Part shown: in pieces, positions 8,671 to 18,007 of the stretch
Numbering within the stretch: position 1 is the stretch's first letter
How the letters are laid out: every line of letters starts with the position of its first letter
Assembly (NCBI GenBank): GCA_934501475.1
Contig: CAKSUL010000010.1
Span: 1-47,521, forward strand
From: an uncultured Roseovarius sp.
Lineage (GTDB): Bacteria; Pseudomonadota; Alphaproteobacteria; Rhodobacterales; Rhodobacteraceae
Length of the DNA: 47,521 bases
Direction: 5' to 3'
Position numbers and translations under genes: made by a program
Notes under the pieces: generated by a model
What the model was told of the DNA's origin: nothing
Database searches by the model: none
Seen by the model: the letters and a program-made list of their open reading frames with translations, nothing else

Positions 8671-10812
8671 ATGAGCAGAGCACCAAAGAACGGCCGCCGT
8701 CTGGTGGCAGACAAACGTAAACCGAAAACCACGGCCAAGCCCCGCAAATCGCGGGCCACACCTGCGCGCCGCACCCGTCCCGCGCGCAGCAAAAGCCGCA
8801 ATCCGCTGGTGCGTCTGCTGCGCTGGATCGTCCGGGTGATCTGGGGCGTGACATGGCGGGTTACGGCGGTCGCTGCCATGCTGCTGGGGCTGGCGACGTT
8901 CTATTATTACTCCACATTGCCCGAGGTCAGCGCCCTTCTGGACGGGCGCGCGCGGGGGTCGGTCACGCTGCTGGATCGTGACGGCGCGGTGTTTGCATGG
9001 CGCGGCGATCAGTTCGGCGGCGCGGTGACGGCGGACAGCGTTTCGCGGCATCTCAAACATGCGGTCCTCGCGACCGAGGACAAGCGGTTTTACAAACATC
9101 CGGGCGTTGACCCGATCGGCATCGCCTCGGCGGTGCGCATCAACCTCAGCGAAGGGCGTGGCCCCCTCAGCGGGCATGGCGGATCGACGATCACCCAGCA
9201 GACTGCGAAACTGCTGTGCCTGGGTGTGGAATATAAAAAGAGCGAATGGAAAAGCGAGGCAGAATATGTGACGGACTGCCGCCGCTCGTCTTTGGGGCGC
9301 AAGGCCAAGGAGGCGGTCTATGCGCTGGCGATGGAGGCCAAATATTCCAAGGATGAAATCCTGTCGGTCTATCTGAACCGCGCCTATCTGGGCGGCGGCG
9401 CCTATGGCGCCGAGGCAGCGGCGCAGCGCTATTTCGGCAAGAGCGCGCGCGAATTGTCGGTCAGCGAGGGGGCGATGCTGGCGGGGTTGCTGACCGCGCC
9501 CTCGACATTGGCCCCCACCAGCAACCTCGAACGCTCGCAGAACCGCGCGTCGGTGGTGGTGCGTCTGATGCGCGATCAGGGCTATCTGAGCGAGGCCGAG
9601 GCGCGCACCGCGCTGGCCAATCCTGCGGAACTGTCCGAGGCCGCGGGCGCGCGGGCGGGGGGCTATTTCGCCGATTGGATCATGGCGTCCGGGCCCGAGT
9701 TCTTTACCCGCGACACGACCGAGGACGTGATCATCCGCACCACGCTGGATCAGCGTATCCAGAAAGCCGCCGAAGAGGCGATGACCTATATCTTCGAGAA
9801 CAAGGTGCGCGACGGGTCCAAGGCGCAGGCCGCGATTGTCGTGATGTCCGCCGATGGCGCGGTGCGCGGCATGGTCGGCGGGCGCGAGGTCAAGGTCAGC
9901 GGCGCATTCAACCGCGCCACGCAGGCCAAGCGCCAGACCGGATCGGCGTTCAAGCCCTTCGTCTATGCCACCGCGCTGGAGCTGGGCTATTCCAGTCAGG
10001 ACACCGTGGTGGATGAACCCTATTGCCTGAACATCCCGGGATCGGGGCAATGGTGCCCCAGCAATTATGACAACAAATTCCACGGCCGCGTCACGCTGAC
10101 CACCGCGCTCAAGCAATCGTTCAACATTCCGGCGGTCAGGATATCCGAAAGCGTGGGCCGCGATCTGGTGCGCAAGGTGGCCAGCGATTTCGGCATCGAA
10201 AGCGATCTGGCCGCCGGGCCTGCCTTGGCGCTGGGGGCGTCGGAAAGCACGCTGATCGAGATGTCGGGCGCTTATGCGGGCATCCTGAATGGCGGCTCGT
10301 CGGTCACGCCCTATGGTCTGGTCGAGTTGCGCCTGCTGGGCGACGATCAGCCCCTGATGGGCACCGGCGGCGGCATCGGCGAGCGGGTGATCCGCGAAGA
10401 GGCCGCGCAGGAGTTGATCTACATGATGAACCAGGTGCTGGTTTCCGGCACCGGGCGGCGCGCGCAATTGCCTGACCGTGAGGCGGCGGGCAAGACCGGC
10501 ACCACGCAGGCGGCGCGCGATGCGTGGTTCCTGGGCTTTACCGCCGATTATGTGGCCGGGGTCTGGATGGGCTATGACGACAACACACCGCTGACCGGCG
10601 TCACCGGCAGCGGCCTGCCGGCCGAGATCTGGCACGAAACCATGCTGCGCGTTCACGAGGGCCTGCCGGCGCGGCCGCTGCCGATGCTGCGGGTGCGCGA
10701 GCGCCCCGAGATCTTCGAGACCCAGCCAAGCCGCGACCCGAGGCTGCGCCCGGATGAAGAGCGGCGCAAGCCGATCGAGAACATATTGCGCAAATTGCTG
10801 GGCGGGGGCTGA
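8671..10812 (+). CDS. Class A penicillin-binding protein (PBP1A family)
   Basis: This is a bifunctional peptidoglycan glycosyltransferase and DD-transpeptidase of the inner membrane facing the periplasm, 713 residues from MSRAPKNGRRLV. A lysine/arginine-rich cytoplasmic tail (about residues 1-50) precedes one membrane span (about 60-85). The GT51 domain has its catalytic glutamate at E136 (ATEDKRFY), HGGSTITQQTAK at about 168 and the KEAVYALAMEAKYSKDEIL region. The transpeptidase has the active-site serine S425 with K428 (SAFK), an SFN-type second motif (KQSFN) and KTGTT at 608. The same frame is open for 25 codons further upstream, but the start at 8671 follows a GGGCAGGG-like site. Monocistronic; convergent with mlaC. 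Confidence 0.92.
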   Translation: MSRAPKNGRRLVADKRKPKTTAKPRKSRATPARRTRPARSKSRNPLVRLLRWIVRVIWGVTWRVTAVAAMLLGLATFYYYSTLPEVSALLDGRARGSVTLLDRDGAVFAWRGDQFGGAVTADSVSRHLKHAVLATEDKRFYKHPGVDPIGIASAVRINLSEGRGPLSGHGGSTITQQTAKLLCLGVEYKKSEWKSEAEYVTDCRRSSLGRKAKEAVYALAMEAKYSKDEILSVYLNRAYLGGGAYGAEAAAQRYFGKSARELSVSEGAMLAGLLTAPSTLAPTSNLERSQNRASVVVRLMRDQGYLSEAEARTALANPAELSEAAGARAGGYFADWIMASGPEFFTRDTTEDVIIRTTLDQRIQKAAEEAMTYIFENKVRDGSKAQAAIVVMSADGAVRGMVGGREVKVSGAFNRATQAKRQTGSAFKPFVYATALELGYSSQDTVVDEPYCLNIPGSGQWCPSNYDNKFHGRVTLTTALKQSFNIPAVRISESVGRDLVRKVASDFGIESDLAAGPALALGASESTLIEMSGAYAGILNGGSSVTPYGLVELRLLGDDQPLMGTGGGIGERVIREEAAQELIYMMNQVLVSGTGRRAQLPDREAAGKTGTTQAARDAWFLGFTADYVAGVWMGYDDNTPLTGVTGSGLPAEIWHETMLRVHEGLPARPLPMLRVRERPEIFETQPSRDPRLRPDEERRKPIENILRKLLGGG

Positions 10813-10813
10813 T

Positions 10814-10832
10814 CGGGCGCGGTGCGCGCCCG
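10814..10832. terminator. GC-rich hairpin between convergent PBP and mlaC genes
   Basis: A perfect 8-bp inverted repeat, CGGGCGCG and CGCGCCCG, with a 3-base loop (GTG) lies in the 43-base gap between two convergent genes. It starts two bases after the PBP stop. No T-run follows on either strand, so intrinsic termination is plausible but weak by the classical rule; it may act with Rho or as a 3'-end stabiliser. Confidence 0.5.
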
Positions 10833-10855
10833 CCGTCGCCGGTTTGCCCTGCGGT

Positions 10856-11461
10856 TCAGCCTGCCTGTTGCAGGTCCGCGATCAGCGCGTTGATGTCGCC
10901 CCTGCGCCGGTCCAGCATCGAGCCGATTTCTGTGCGCTCGGACAGGCGCAGGCTGATGCCTTCGATCACCATGTCAAAGAACAGATCCTTGCCGGATCTG
11001 TCAGACACAAGGAACCGCACCTCGAACGGGGCCTCGCCGCGCAGATAGACCAGCGAACTGACCTCATACCACGACTTGACCTGGCGGACGGTCTTGACCT
11101 CGATCTTGCCGCCGACGAACTCATTGAACCGCTTGCCGTATTTGCGCGCCACATAGCCACGGAACGCATTCGTATAGGCGCTGAGCTGTGCCGGGGTGGC
11201 CCGGCGCACATCCGGCCCCAGGGTCGAGCGCGCGATGATGTTCACATCCGCATAGGTGCGGAAGATGTTCTCGAAGTCGCGAATCATCGACGATAGCGGC
11301 TTGCCCGAGGCAATGACGCGGTTGATTTCAGCCACGACCTTGTCCACCAGTGCCCGCGCCTTGGCGTCGGTCAGCGCATGCGCTCCGGCGGGCAGGGTTG
11401 CGATCAGGGCGGCGGCAAGGCCGGTGCCCAGCAGGGCGCGGCGTGACGGGTTATTCTGCAT
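10856..11461 (-). CDS. mlaC: MlaC-type phospholipid-binding periplasmic protein
   Basis: MlaC (Ttg2D) shuttles phospholipid between the outer-membrane MlaA-porin complex and the inner-membrane MlaFEDB transporter. The 201-residue protein begins MQNNPSRRALLGTGLAAALIATLPAGAHA, an exported signal with a twin-arginine-like SRRALLG stretch and an AHA cleavage site. The mature part follows the family pattern (LSSMIRDFENIF, YGKRFNEFVGGKIEVKTVR, YEVSSLVY, FFDMVIEGISL). The ATG at 11461 is preceded by GAGGA with 7-base spacing; an ATG at 11473 is an alternative. It overlaps the end of mlaA by 11 bases, so both are made from one message. mlaFED genes are not in the window. Confidence 0.9.
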   Translation of the reverse strand: MQNNPSRRALLGTGLAAALIATLPAGAHALTDAKARALVDKVVAEINRVIASGKPLSSMIRDFENIFRTYADVNIIARSTLGPDVRRATPAQLSAYTNAFRGYVARKYGKRFNEFVGGKIEVKTVRQVKSWYEVSSLVYLRGEAPFEVRFLVSDRSGKDLFFDMVIEGISLRLSERTEIGSMLDRRRGDINALIADLQQAG

Positions 11462-12248
11462 AGGGGTCCTCATAAGGATCGCTTTCGGATGTTCCGTAGG
11501 GATCAAGATAACCCTCTCCATCCGTATTTCCCACCTTGAAGCGGCGATTCTGCAAATAAATTGAACGTGCCGCCGCGTAACTGTCGGCACTTTCATACAG
11601 AATCGAATCGATCGTGTCGGCATAGCGCCCGCGATTGCTGAGTCCCGAAGACACCGAGGCGGCTGTGCCGTAATATTTTTCGGGCGAGGGCAGCACATAG
11701 CTGAGCGGATTGGTGAACAGATCCACCGTCTTGCCGACCGCCGCGCGCGTGGTCGAGGGGCCAAGCAGCGGCAATTCGAGGTAAGGGCCCTCATGCACGC
11801 CCCACACCTTGAGGGTCTGACCGAAATCGGCACCGGATTTGGCGGGCATGTTCAGGTCGGTGGCCGTGTCGAACAGGCCCCCCAGACCAATTGTGGTGTT
11901 GACGACGAGGCGATAGAAATCCTCGCTGGCGCCCTTGCCGTTGCCTTGCAGGATGTTGTTCACGATGGCCGCGGGCAGCGCCAGATTGGCGGCGAAGTTG
12001 CTGACCACGGTTTCGATGTCGTCCGGAATCGCGCGTGAATAGCCCTTGCCGGCGGGGCCGACCACCGCAGTATCGATGCTGCGGTTGAACTGATGCATGC
12101 GGCGGTTCTCGGCCTCGTAGGGATCGAACGGGGTGGTGCGCGTCACCGCGGGATCGGGCGCCCCGCAGGCGGACAGCACGGCCAGGCCCAGCACAGCGGT
12201 AATACCGCGCAGGCCGCGCGAGCGGGTAAGGGGCGCATCAAAAGGCAC
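11451..12248 (-). CDS. mlaA: MlaA/VacJ-family outer-membrane lipoprotein
   Basis: MlaA sits in the outer membrane and extracts misplaced surface phospholipid for return to the inner membrane. The product has a lipoprotein signal (GITAVLGLAVLSAC) and the MlaA core: FDPYEAENRRMHQFNRSID, then VVNTTIGLGGLFDTA and the substrate-pore region LELPLLGPSTTR. I place the start at GTG 12248, giving 265 residues with the signal at the N-terminus. No ATG lies between it and 12482, and the 12482 start would overlap the divergent secretion gene and bury the signal peptide. The C-terminal tail is acidic and tyrosine-rich (repeated DPY). It is coupled to mlaC. Confidence 0.88.
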   Translation of the reverse strand: MPFDAPLTRSRGLRGITAVLGLAVLSACGAPDPAVTRTTPFDPYEAENRRMHQFNRSIDTAVVGPAGKGYSRAIPDDIETVVSNFAANLALPAAIVNNILQGNGKGASEDFYRLVVNTTIGLGGLFDTATDLNMPAKSGADFGQTLKVWGVHEGPYLELPLLGPSTTRAAVGKTVDLFTNPLSYVLPSPEKYYGTAASVSSGLSNRGRYADTIDSILYESADSYAAARSIYLQNRRFKVGNTDGEGYLDPYGTSESDPYEDPYAE

Positions 12249-12294
12249 GTTAAAAGAATCCGGCAGCAATTGTCTCAGGGGTTTGTTTATACCT

Positions 12295-12311
12295 TTTCCG
12301 TATGATGGAAA
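12295..12311. promoter_or_regulatory. Inverted repeat in mlaA / type I secretion divergent region
   Basis: TTTCC, 7 bases, GGAAA (12295-12299 and 12307-12311) lies in the 181-base divergent gap between mlaA and the secretion ABC gene. On the minus strand a TATAAA that could serve as an mlaA -10 lies just downstream (about 12286-12291). The repeat is short and could be chance; it is listed as a candidate operator only. Confidence 0.25.
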
Positions 12312-12429
12312 CAGATACCTCTGATTATGCGTAAAAGACGTGGCAGAATGGTAACGCTCATTGTAGGGTGCGCGGACGTTTTGCAACAGGTAAGGCGTCG
12401 AAAAGAAACGAAGAGGCAGGCAGACGCCG

Positions 12430-14166
12430 ATGGACAAGAAAATCCTGCACAGGGGTAGCGAAGAACTGAGGGCCGCGCGCAAGGAAAGCCGTGGATTATA
12501 CTGGTTCGTCGCGATTTTCAGCTTTTTCGCGAATCTGCTGATGCTGACCGGGCCGATCTACATGTTGCAGGTCTATGACCGCGTGCTGGGCAGTCGCTCG
12601 GTTGCGACGCTGATCGCGCTGTCGGTTCTGGTGGCGTTTCTTTACGGGATGATGGGCATTCTGGATTACGCGCGCGGGCGGATCATGGGCCGGGTCGGCG
12701 CGCGGTTCCAGTCCCGTCTGGACCGGCGGGTGTTTGACGCGGTGATCCGCAAATCGGCGGTGAAACCGGATGAGACCACGGCCACCGGCCTGCGCGATCT
12801 TGAGGCGATTCAGCGGCTGATGACATCGCCCGTCCTGCTGGCGGTGTTCGACATTCCCTGGACGCCGTTTTTCATCGCCGCGATCTGGGTGTTTCATCCG
12901 TGGTTGGGCATGCTGGCGATCGGCGGCGGGGTTCTGTTGGTGATGATCACGCTTATCAACCAACTGGTGACGCGCCTTCCCGTGGGGCGCGCGAATGCCG
13001 CCATGGTCCAGTCCGAGCGGATATCGGAACAACTCAGCACCGAATCCGAAACCGTGCAGGCGCTGGGCATGCGCGATGCGGCATTCACGCATTGGCAGGG
13101 CGTGCGCAACACCGCCCTTGGCGAAACCATCAGCGCGGTCGACAAAAGCGGCACGTTCACCTCGGTGACCAAGACATTCCGGCTGTTCCTGCAATCGGCC
13201 ATGCTGGGCCTCGGGGCGTATCTCGTGCTGCTCAATGAACTGACGCCGGGGGCGATGATTGCCGGCTCGATCCTGCTGGGGCGGGCGCTGGCGCCGATCG
13301 AGCAGACCATCGGCCAATGGCCGCTGATCCAGCGCGCGCACAAGGGCTGGCACAGCCTGGCCGAACTGCTGGGCAATGTCGCCCCCGAGGCCGAGCGCAC
13401 GCCGCTGCCGCGCCCCAAGGCGCTGCTTGAGGTGCAACAGGCCACGATCGTGCCGCCCGGTGAAAAGATCCCGGCGCTGCGCGGTGTGACCTTCCGGCTG
13501 GAGCCGGGGCAGGCGGTGGGGGTGATCGGCCCGTCCGGGTCGGGCAAATCCACGCTGGCGCGCGCGCTCACCGGGCTCTGGCCGCCGGTCAGTGGCAAGA
13601 TCCGCCTGGATGGCGCGGCGCTGGACAATTACGCGCCCGCGGTCCTGGGCACGCTGGTGGGCTATCTGCCGCAGCGGGTGCAGTTGTTCGACGGCACGAT
13701 CGCCAGCAATATCGCCCGGCTGGCCGAAAACCCCGATGGCGAGGCAATCGTCGCCGCCGCCAAGCAGGCCGATGCGCATGACATGATCCTGAAACTGCCC
13801 GATGGCTATGACACCCGCGTGACCTCGGGGGGCGGGCGGCTGTCCGGCGGACAGATCCAGCGGGTCGGGCTGGCGCGCGCGATGTTCGGCGATCCGGTTC
13901 TTCTGGTGCTGGATGAGCCGAACTCGAATCTTGACAACGAAGGCAGCGCGGCCGTCAACCGCGCCATCCGCAACTTCAAGGCACAGGGAAAATCGGTGCT
14001 GATCATGGCGCACCGGCCTGCCGCGATTCAGGAATGTGACATGCTTCTGGTGTTGGAACAGGGACAGGTGCGCGCCTTTGGGCCACGCGATGAGGTGCTG
14101 CCCAAGGTGGTGCAGAACCACGCCGAGATCTCCCAGGCGCCGGCATCGGCGGGGGGGGTGCGATGA
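12430..14166 (+). CDS. Type I secretion system permease/ATPase (PrtD-like)
   Basis: This is the inner-membrane ABC exporter of a type I secretion system, which pushes an unfolded substrate with a C-terminal signal straight out of the cell. The 578-residue protein has an N-terminal exporter domain with about six spans (first at about residues 28-50). The nucleotide-binding domain has Walker A GPSGSGKS at 367-374, signature LSGGQ at 471-475 and Walker B LLVLDEP with D495 and E496. It lacks the N-terminal C39-like domain of HlyB, which places it with PrtD/AprD exporters. Its stop overlaps the adaptor gene start (ATGA). No outer-membrane TolC partner or RTX-type substrate is in the window. Confidence 0.93.
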   Translation: MDKKILHRGSEELRAARKESRGLYWFVAIFSFFANLLMLTGPIYMLQVYDRVLGSRSVATLIALSVLVAFLYGMMGILDYARGRIMGRVGARFQSRLDRRVFDAVIRKSAVKPDETTATGLRDLEAIQRLMTSPVLLAVFDIPWTPFFIAAIWVFHPWLGMLAIGGGVLLVMITLINQLVTRLPVGRANAAMVQSERISEQLSTESETVQALGMRDAAFTHWQGVRNTALGETISAVDKSGTFTSVTKTFRLFLQSAMLGLGAYLVLLNELTPGAMIAGSILLGRALAPIEQTIGQWPLIQRAHKGWHSLAELLGNVAPEAERTPLPRPKALLEVQQATIVPPGEKIPALRGVTFRLEPGQAVGVIGPSGSGKSTLARALTGLWPPVSGKIRLDGAALDNYAPAVLGTLVGYLPQRVQLFDGTIASNIARLAENPDGEAIVAAAKQADAHDMILKLPDGYDTRVTSGGGRLSGGQIQRVGLARAMFGDPVLLVLDEPNSNLDNEGSAAVNRAIRNFKAQGKSVLIMAHRPAAIQECDMLLVLEQGQVRAFGPRDEVLPKVVQNHAEISQAPASAGGVR

Positions 14167-15491
14167 ACATGCCCCCGCAAAGACCGGTGGCGCCGCCGGA
14201 TGGAAAATGGTCCGCCCGCAAACCGATGATCATCGGCGTGCTGGGGATGCTGGTGCTGGTTGGCGGGTTCGGCTCATGGGCGGCCCTGACCCAGATTTCC
14301 GGCGCGATCATCGCCGGCGGGCGCATCGAGGTCGAGCAGAACCGCCAGGTCATCCAGCATCCCGATGGGGGCGTCGTCGCCTCGATCAACGTCAAGGAAG
14401 GCGATCAGGTCGAGGCGGGGCAGGTTCTGATCCGGCTGGACGAAACCGCGCTTGCCTCGCAAAAGGCCATCACCGAAAGCCAGTTGTTCGAACTGATGGC
14501 GCGCCGTGGCCGCCTCGAGGCCGAGCGTGACGGCGCCCCCACGATCACCTTCGATCCGCTCTTGCTCGAGGCGGCCGCCGTTCAGCCGGACGCCGCCGGG
14601 CTGATCGCCGGGCAAGAGCGCCTGATGCAGGCGCGCGCCACCTCCGACAAGGCCGAGATCGAGCAGTTGGGCAAACGCTCGAGCCAGATCGAAAACCAGA
14701 TCGAAGGCCTCGAGGCGCAGCGCATCGCGCTGGAAAAGCAGCTTGAGTTGATATCACGGGAACTGACCGATCAGCAGACCCTGCTGGAAAAGGGGCTGGC
14801 ACAGGCCAGCCGCGTTCTGGCCCTGCAACGCGAAGAGGCCCGCCTCAGCGGCACGATGGGCGATCTGATCGCGCAAAAGGCGCAGGCCAGGGGCCGCATC
14901 ACCGAGATAGATCTGGAGATCCTGAAACTGGCGACCAAGCGGCGCGAAGAGGCGATCACCCGCATGCGCGACATCCAGTTTCGTGAGCTTGAACTGGGCG
15001 AACAGCGCCGCGCGCTGATCGAACAGATGTCGCGCCTTGAAATCACCGCGCCGGTTTCGGGCATCGTCTACGGGATGCAGGTCTTTGCGCTGCGCTCGGT
15101 CGTGCGCCCGGCGGAACCGGTGATGTTCCTGATCCCGCAGGACCGCCCGCTGATCATCAACGCGCAGGTCGAGCCGATCCATATCGACAAGCTGCATCTG
15201 GGCCAGGAAGTGACGCTGCGTTTTTCGGCGCTGGACCAGCGGCGCACCCCCGAACTGACCGGAACCGTCACGCAGATCTCGGCCGATGCGTTCGAGGACG
15301 AAGGCACCCGGCTCAGCTATTACCGGGCCGAGATCGTGCTGAACGAGGGCGAACAGGCGCGCCTGCCCGAAGGCACGACCCTGATCCCCGGCATGCCGGT
15401 CGAGGCGTTCATCCGCACCGAGGACCGCACCCCGATCGCCTATCTGGTCAAGCCGTTCACGGATTATTTCACCAAGGCGTTCCGCGAATAG
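14163..15491 (+). CDS. HlyD-family type I secretion periplasmic adaptor
   Basis: This membrane-fusion protein bridges the ABC exporter and the outer-membrane channel. The 442-residue protein has a short cytoplasmic N-terminus and one span (about residues 20-42). The first lipoyl half motif (HPDGGVVASINVKEGDQVEAGQVLIRLDET) is at about 62-95. A long alpha-helical hairpin (about 95-280) is followed by the second lipoyl half (RLEITAPVSGIVYGMQVFA) and the beta-barrel domain. It begins within the stop codon of the exporter gene (ATGA), giving strict coupling. It resembles PrtE/AprE adaptors. The substrate remains unknown. Confidence 0.93.
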   Translation: MNMPPQRPVAPPDGKWSARKPMIIGVLGMLVLVGGFGSWAALTQISGAIIAGGRIEVEQNRQVIQHPDGGVVASINVKEGDQVEAGQVLIRLDETALASQKAITESQLFELMARRGRLEAERDGAPTITFDPLLLEAAAVQPDAAGLIAGQERLMQARATSDKAEIEQLGKRSSQIENQIEGLEAQRIALEKQLELISRELTDQQTLLEKGLAQASRVLALQREEARLSGTMGDLIAQKAQARGRITEIDLEILKLATKRREEAITRMRDIQFRELELGEQRRALIEQMSRLEITAPVSGIVYGMQVFALRSVVRPAEPVMFLIPQDRPLIINAQVEPIHIDKLHLGQEVTLRFSALDQRRTPELTGTVTQISADAFEDEGTRLSYYRAEIVLNEGEQARLPEGTTLIPGMPVEAFIRTEDRTPIAYLVKPFTDYFTKAFRE

Positions 15492-15527
15492 CGCCGCGCA
15501 AACCGACCCTTCAGAAGGAGTTACACA

Positions 15528-15989
15528 ATGGGAAACCATGAGAAAAAGCTGGCGGAAATGGGTGTGACATTGCCCGATGCCCCGGCCCCCGCGGCCAATT
15601 ACGTGCCCTATGTTGTTGTGGGCGACATGCTCTATGTCTCGGGGCAGATCTCCAAGGATGACAGCGGCTTGATCGTCGGGAAACTGGGGCAGGACATGGA
15701 TGTGGCCGCCGGTGCCGCCGCGGCGCGGGTCTGTGCGATCAACCTGCTGGCGCAGGTCAAGGCGGCCTGTGACGGCGATCTGGACCGGCTGGTCCGGGTG
15801 GTCAAGCTGGGTGGGTTCGTGAACTCCACCCCCGATTTCGTCGAACAGCCACAGGTGATCAACGGGGCGTCCGATTTCATCGGTGAGGCGCTGGGCGATG
15901 CCGGCAAACACGCGCGTGCGGCGGTATCGGCGGCGTCACTGCCCTTTGGCGTCGCGGTCGAGATCGAAGGCGTATTCCAGATCAAATGA
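15528..15989 (+). CDS. RidA-family protein (YjgF/UK114)
   Basis: This is a 153-residue small protein of the RidA superfamily, whose best-known members hydrolyse reactive enamines and imines formed by PLP enzymes. The N-terminus (KLAEMGVTLPDAPAPAANYVPYVVVGDMLYVSGQ) and the C-terminal ARAAVSAASLPFGVAVEIEGVFQI fit the longer YjgH/Rid-like subgroup rather than the 128-residue archetypal RidA. The arginine usually needed for deaminase activity in RidA proper is not in the canonical SRVCV-like context here, so imine deaminase activity is uncertain. There is a strong ribosome-binding site (AGAAGGAG) before 15528. Its stop overlaps the next gene (ATGA), so the two are coupled. Confidence 0.85.
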   Translation: MGNHEKKLAEMGVTLPDAPAPAANYVPYVVVGDMLYVSGQISKDDSGLIVGKLGQDMDVAAGAAAARVCAINLLAQVKAACDGDLDRLVRVVKLGGFVNSTPDFVEQPQVINGASDFIGEALGDAGKHARAAVSAASLPFGVAVEIEGVFQIK

Positions 15990-16759
15990 CCCAGCTGGGC
16001 GAGGCGTTCCTGCGTCTGCCCATGGCGCATCGCGCGCTGCATGACGTGGCGCGCGGGCGGCCGGAAAACTCGCGCGCGGCGATCCGCGCGGCGATTGCGG
16101 GCGGCTATGGGATTGAAATCGATCTGCAATTGTCGCGCGATGGCGTGGCAATGGTGTTTCACGATTACGACCTGCACCGCCTGACCGGGATCCGGGGCGC
16201 GATTCGCCAACGCGACGCCGCCGAACTGGGCCGGATCCCTCTGACCGGCGGCGATGAGGGCATCCCGACACTGGTCGAAGTGCTGGATCTGGTCGCCGGG
16301 CGCGCGCCGATGCTGATCGAACTCAAGGATCAGCATGGCCGGATGGGCGAAACCGACGGGACGCTTGAACGCGCGGTCGCGGATGATCTGCGCGGTTATG
16401 CGGGCGATGTCGCGCTGATGTCGTTCAACCCGCATCCGGTGATCCGCCTGGCGCAGCTCTGCCCCGATGTGCCGCGCGGCATCGTGACCTCGGCCTATGA
16501 TCCGCAGGATCCGGGCTGGGGCATGCTGGGCGCACAGACGCGCGACCGCCTGCGCGCCATCCCCGATTATGACGCGGCGGGGGCCGTGTTCATCAGTCAT
16601 GAACTGGCCGATCTGGATCGCCCCCGCGTGGCCGAGTTGAAGGCGCAGGGCGCCGTGATCTTCTGCTGGACCGTCCGTTCGCCCGCCGAAGAGGCGCGCG
16701 CGCGCGCCGTGGCGGACAATATCACCTTCGAAGGGTATCTGGCCGCGCATCCCACTTGA
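15986..16759 (+). CDS. Glycerophosphodiester phosphodiesterase
   Basis: This enzyme hydrolyses glycerophosphodiesters from phospholipid turnover to glycerol 3-phosphate and an alcohol. The 257-residue product has the GDPD catalytic set: H15-R16 near the N-terminus, E27-N28 (RPENS), E44 and D46 (EIDLQLSRDG) and the general acid/base H59 (FHDYDL), with a C-terminal ICWTV-like stretch (IFCWTVRS). No signal peptide is visible, so it should be cytoplasmic like UgpQ. It starts in the RidA stop codon (ATGA). The following FemAB-like gene starts 67 bases later, probably on the same transcript. Confidence 0.9.
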   Translation: MTQLGEAFLRLPMAHRALHDVARGRPENSRAAIRAAIAGGYGIEIDLQLSRDGVAMVFHDYDLHRLTGIRGAIRQRDAAELGRIPLTGGDEGIPTLVEVLDLVAGRAPMLIELKDQHGRMGETDGTLERAVADDLRGYAGDVALMSFNPHPVIRLAQLCPDVPRGIVTSAYDPQDPGWGMLGAQTRDRLRAIPDYDAAGAVFISHELADLDRPRVAELKAQGAVIFCWTVRSPAEEARARAVADNITFEGYLAAHPT

Positions 16760-16825
16760 ACCGCGCGGCAGCGGACACAGATAGAACCCAGGTGAGCAGA
16801 TTTGAGGCAAGCGAAAAGGCAGCGC

Positions 16826-18007
16826 ATGACCGCGACGGATGTGACCCTCACCTTGCATGACAGCCTGAATGCAGTGGACCCCGCCGATTGGGACGCTTGC
16901 GCGCGCGCACCCGAAGGGGCCCGCCCCGAAGACCCGTTTACCACGCACCGCTTTCTCAAGGCGCTCGAAGACAGCGGCTCGGTCGGGCCCGGCACCGGCT
17001 GGCAGCCGCAATATATGGTGGCCGAAACCGGCGGCCAGGTGATCGCCTGCGCGCCGCTCTATGCCAAATCGCACAGCCAGGGCGAATACATCTTCGATCA
17101 CAACTGGGCCCATGCCTATGAGCGCGCCGGCGGGCACTATTACCCCAAACTGCAAATTGCCGTCCCCTTTACCCCGGTGACGGGGCGGCGCCTGCTGACC
17201 CGACCGGGATTCGAAGGTATCGGGCAGGCGGCGCTGATCGAAGGGGCAGTGCAGATGGCCACGCGCCAGGGGCTGTCGTCGCTGCATGTGACCTTCTGCA
17301 CCGGGCCGGAGCGCGATGCAGCTGCGCGCATGGGGCTTCTGGTGCGCGACAGTCAGCAATATGTCTGGTCCAATCAGGACTATGCCGATTTTGACGCATT
17401 TCTCGCGTCCCTCAGCGCGCGCAAACGCAAGAATATCCGCAAGGAACGTCGCACCGCGCAAGAATTCGGCGGCGACATCCATCTGCTGAGCGGTGATGAG
17501 ATCACTCCGCGGCACTGGGATGCCATCTGGGAATTTTACCAGGATACCGGCGCGCGCAAATGGGGCCAGCCCTATCTGACACGGGCGTTTTTCGACATCG
17601 CCCATGAAACGCTGCGCGACGATATCCTGCTGATCCTGGCGCAGCGTGATGGCATGCCGGTGGCGGGGGCGATGAACCTGATCGGACAGACGGCGCTTTT
17701 CGGCCGGTATTGGGGCTGCACCGAGGATCACCCATGCCTGCATTTTGAGCTGTGCTATTATCAGGCGATCGACTATGCCATTGCACATGGGCTGGGCCGG
17801 GTCGAGGCGGGCGCACAGGGCGCGCATAAACTGGCGCGCGGCTATCTCCCGGCGCGCACCCATTCGCTGCATTGGATCGCCGATCCCGGCTTTGGCGATG
17901 CGGTGGCGCGATACCTTGATGCCGAACGCGCCGCGGTGCAGGAAGACATCACCATCCAAACGGAATACGGCCCGTTTCGGAAGGTAAACCTGGAGGACCA
18001 GCAATGA
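16826..18007 (+). CDS. FemAB/GNAT-like protein (PF04339-type)
   Basis: This 393-residue protein of the 'peptidoglycan biosynthesis/GNAT' group (formerly DUF482) is widespread in proteobacteria. Characteristic stretches are [68 protein letters not shown] and [20 protein letters not shown]. The fold is predicted to be an acyltransferase like FemAB, but no substrate has been assigned from sequence. The start at ATG 16826 follows AAAAGGCAGCGC, better than the TTG at 16802. Its stop overlaps the phhB start (ATGA). No membrane span is evident. Confidence 0.85.
   Translation: MTATDVTLTLHDSLNAVDPADWDACARAPEGARPEDPFTTHRFLKALEDSGSVGPGTGWQPQYMVAETGGQVIACAPLYAKSHSQGEYIFDHNWAHAYERAGGHYYPKLQIAVPFTPVTGRRLLTRPGFEGIGQAALIEGAVQMATRQGLSSLHVTFCTGPERDAAARMGLLVRDSQQYVWSNQDYADFDAFLASLSARKRKNIRKERRTAQEFGGDIHLLSGDEITPRHWDAIWEFYQDTGARKWGQPYLTRAFFDIAHETLRDDILLILAQRDGMPVAGAMNLIGQTALFGRYWGCTEDHPCLHFELCYYQAIDYAIAHGLGRVEAGAQGAHKLARGYLPARTHSLHWIADPGFGDAVARYLDAERAAVQEDITIQTEYGPFRKVNLEDQQ

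Noticed and set aside
8485..10656. Long minus-strand open frame (723 codons) opposite the PBP gene
   Set aside because: High-GC antisense shadow: it shows no domain, is proline/arginine/histidine-rich, and lies opposite a gene with complete catalytic motifs.
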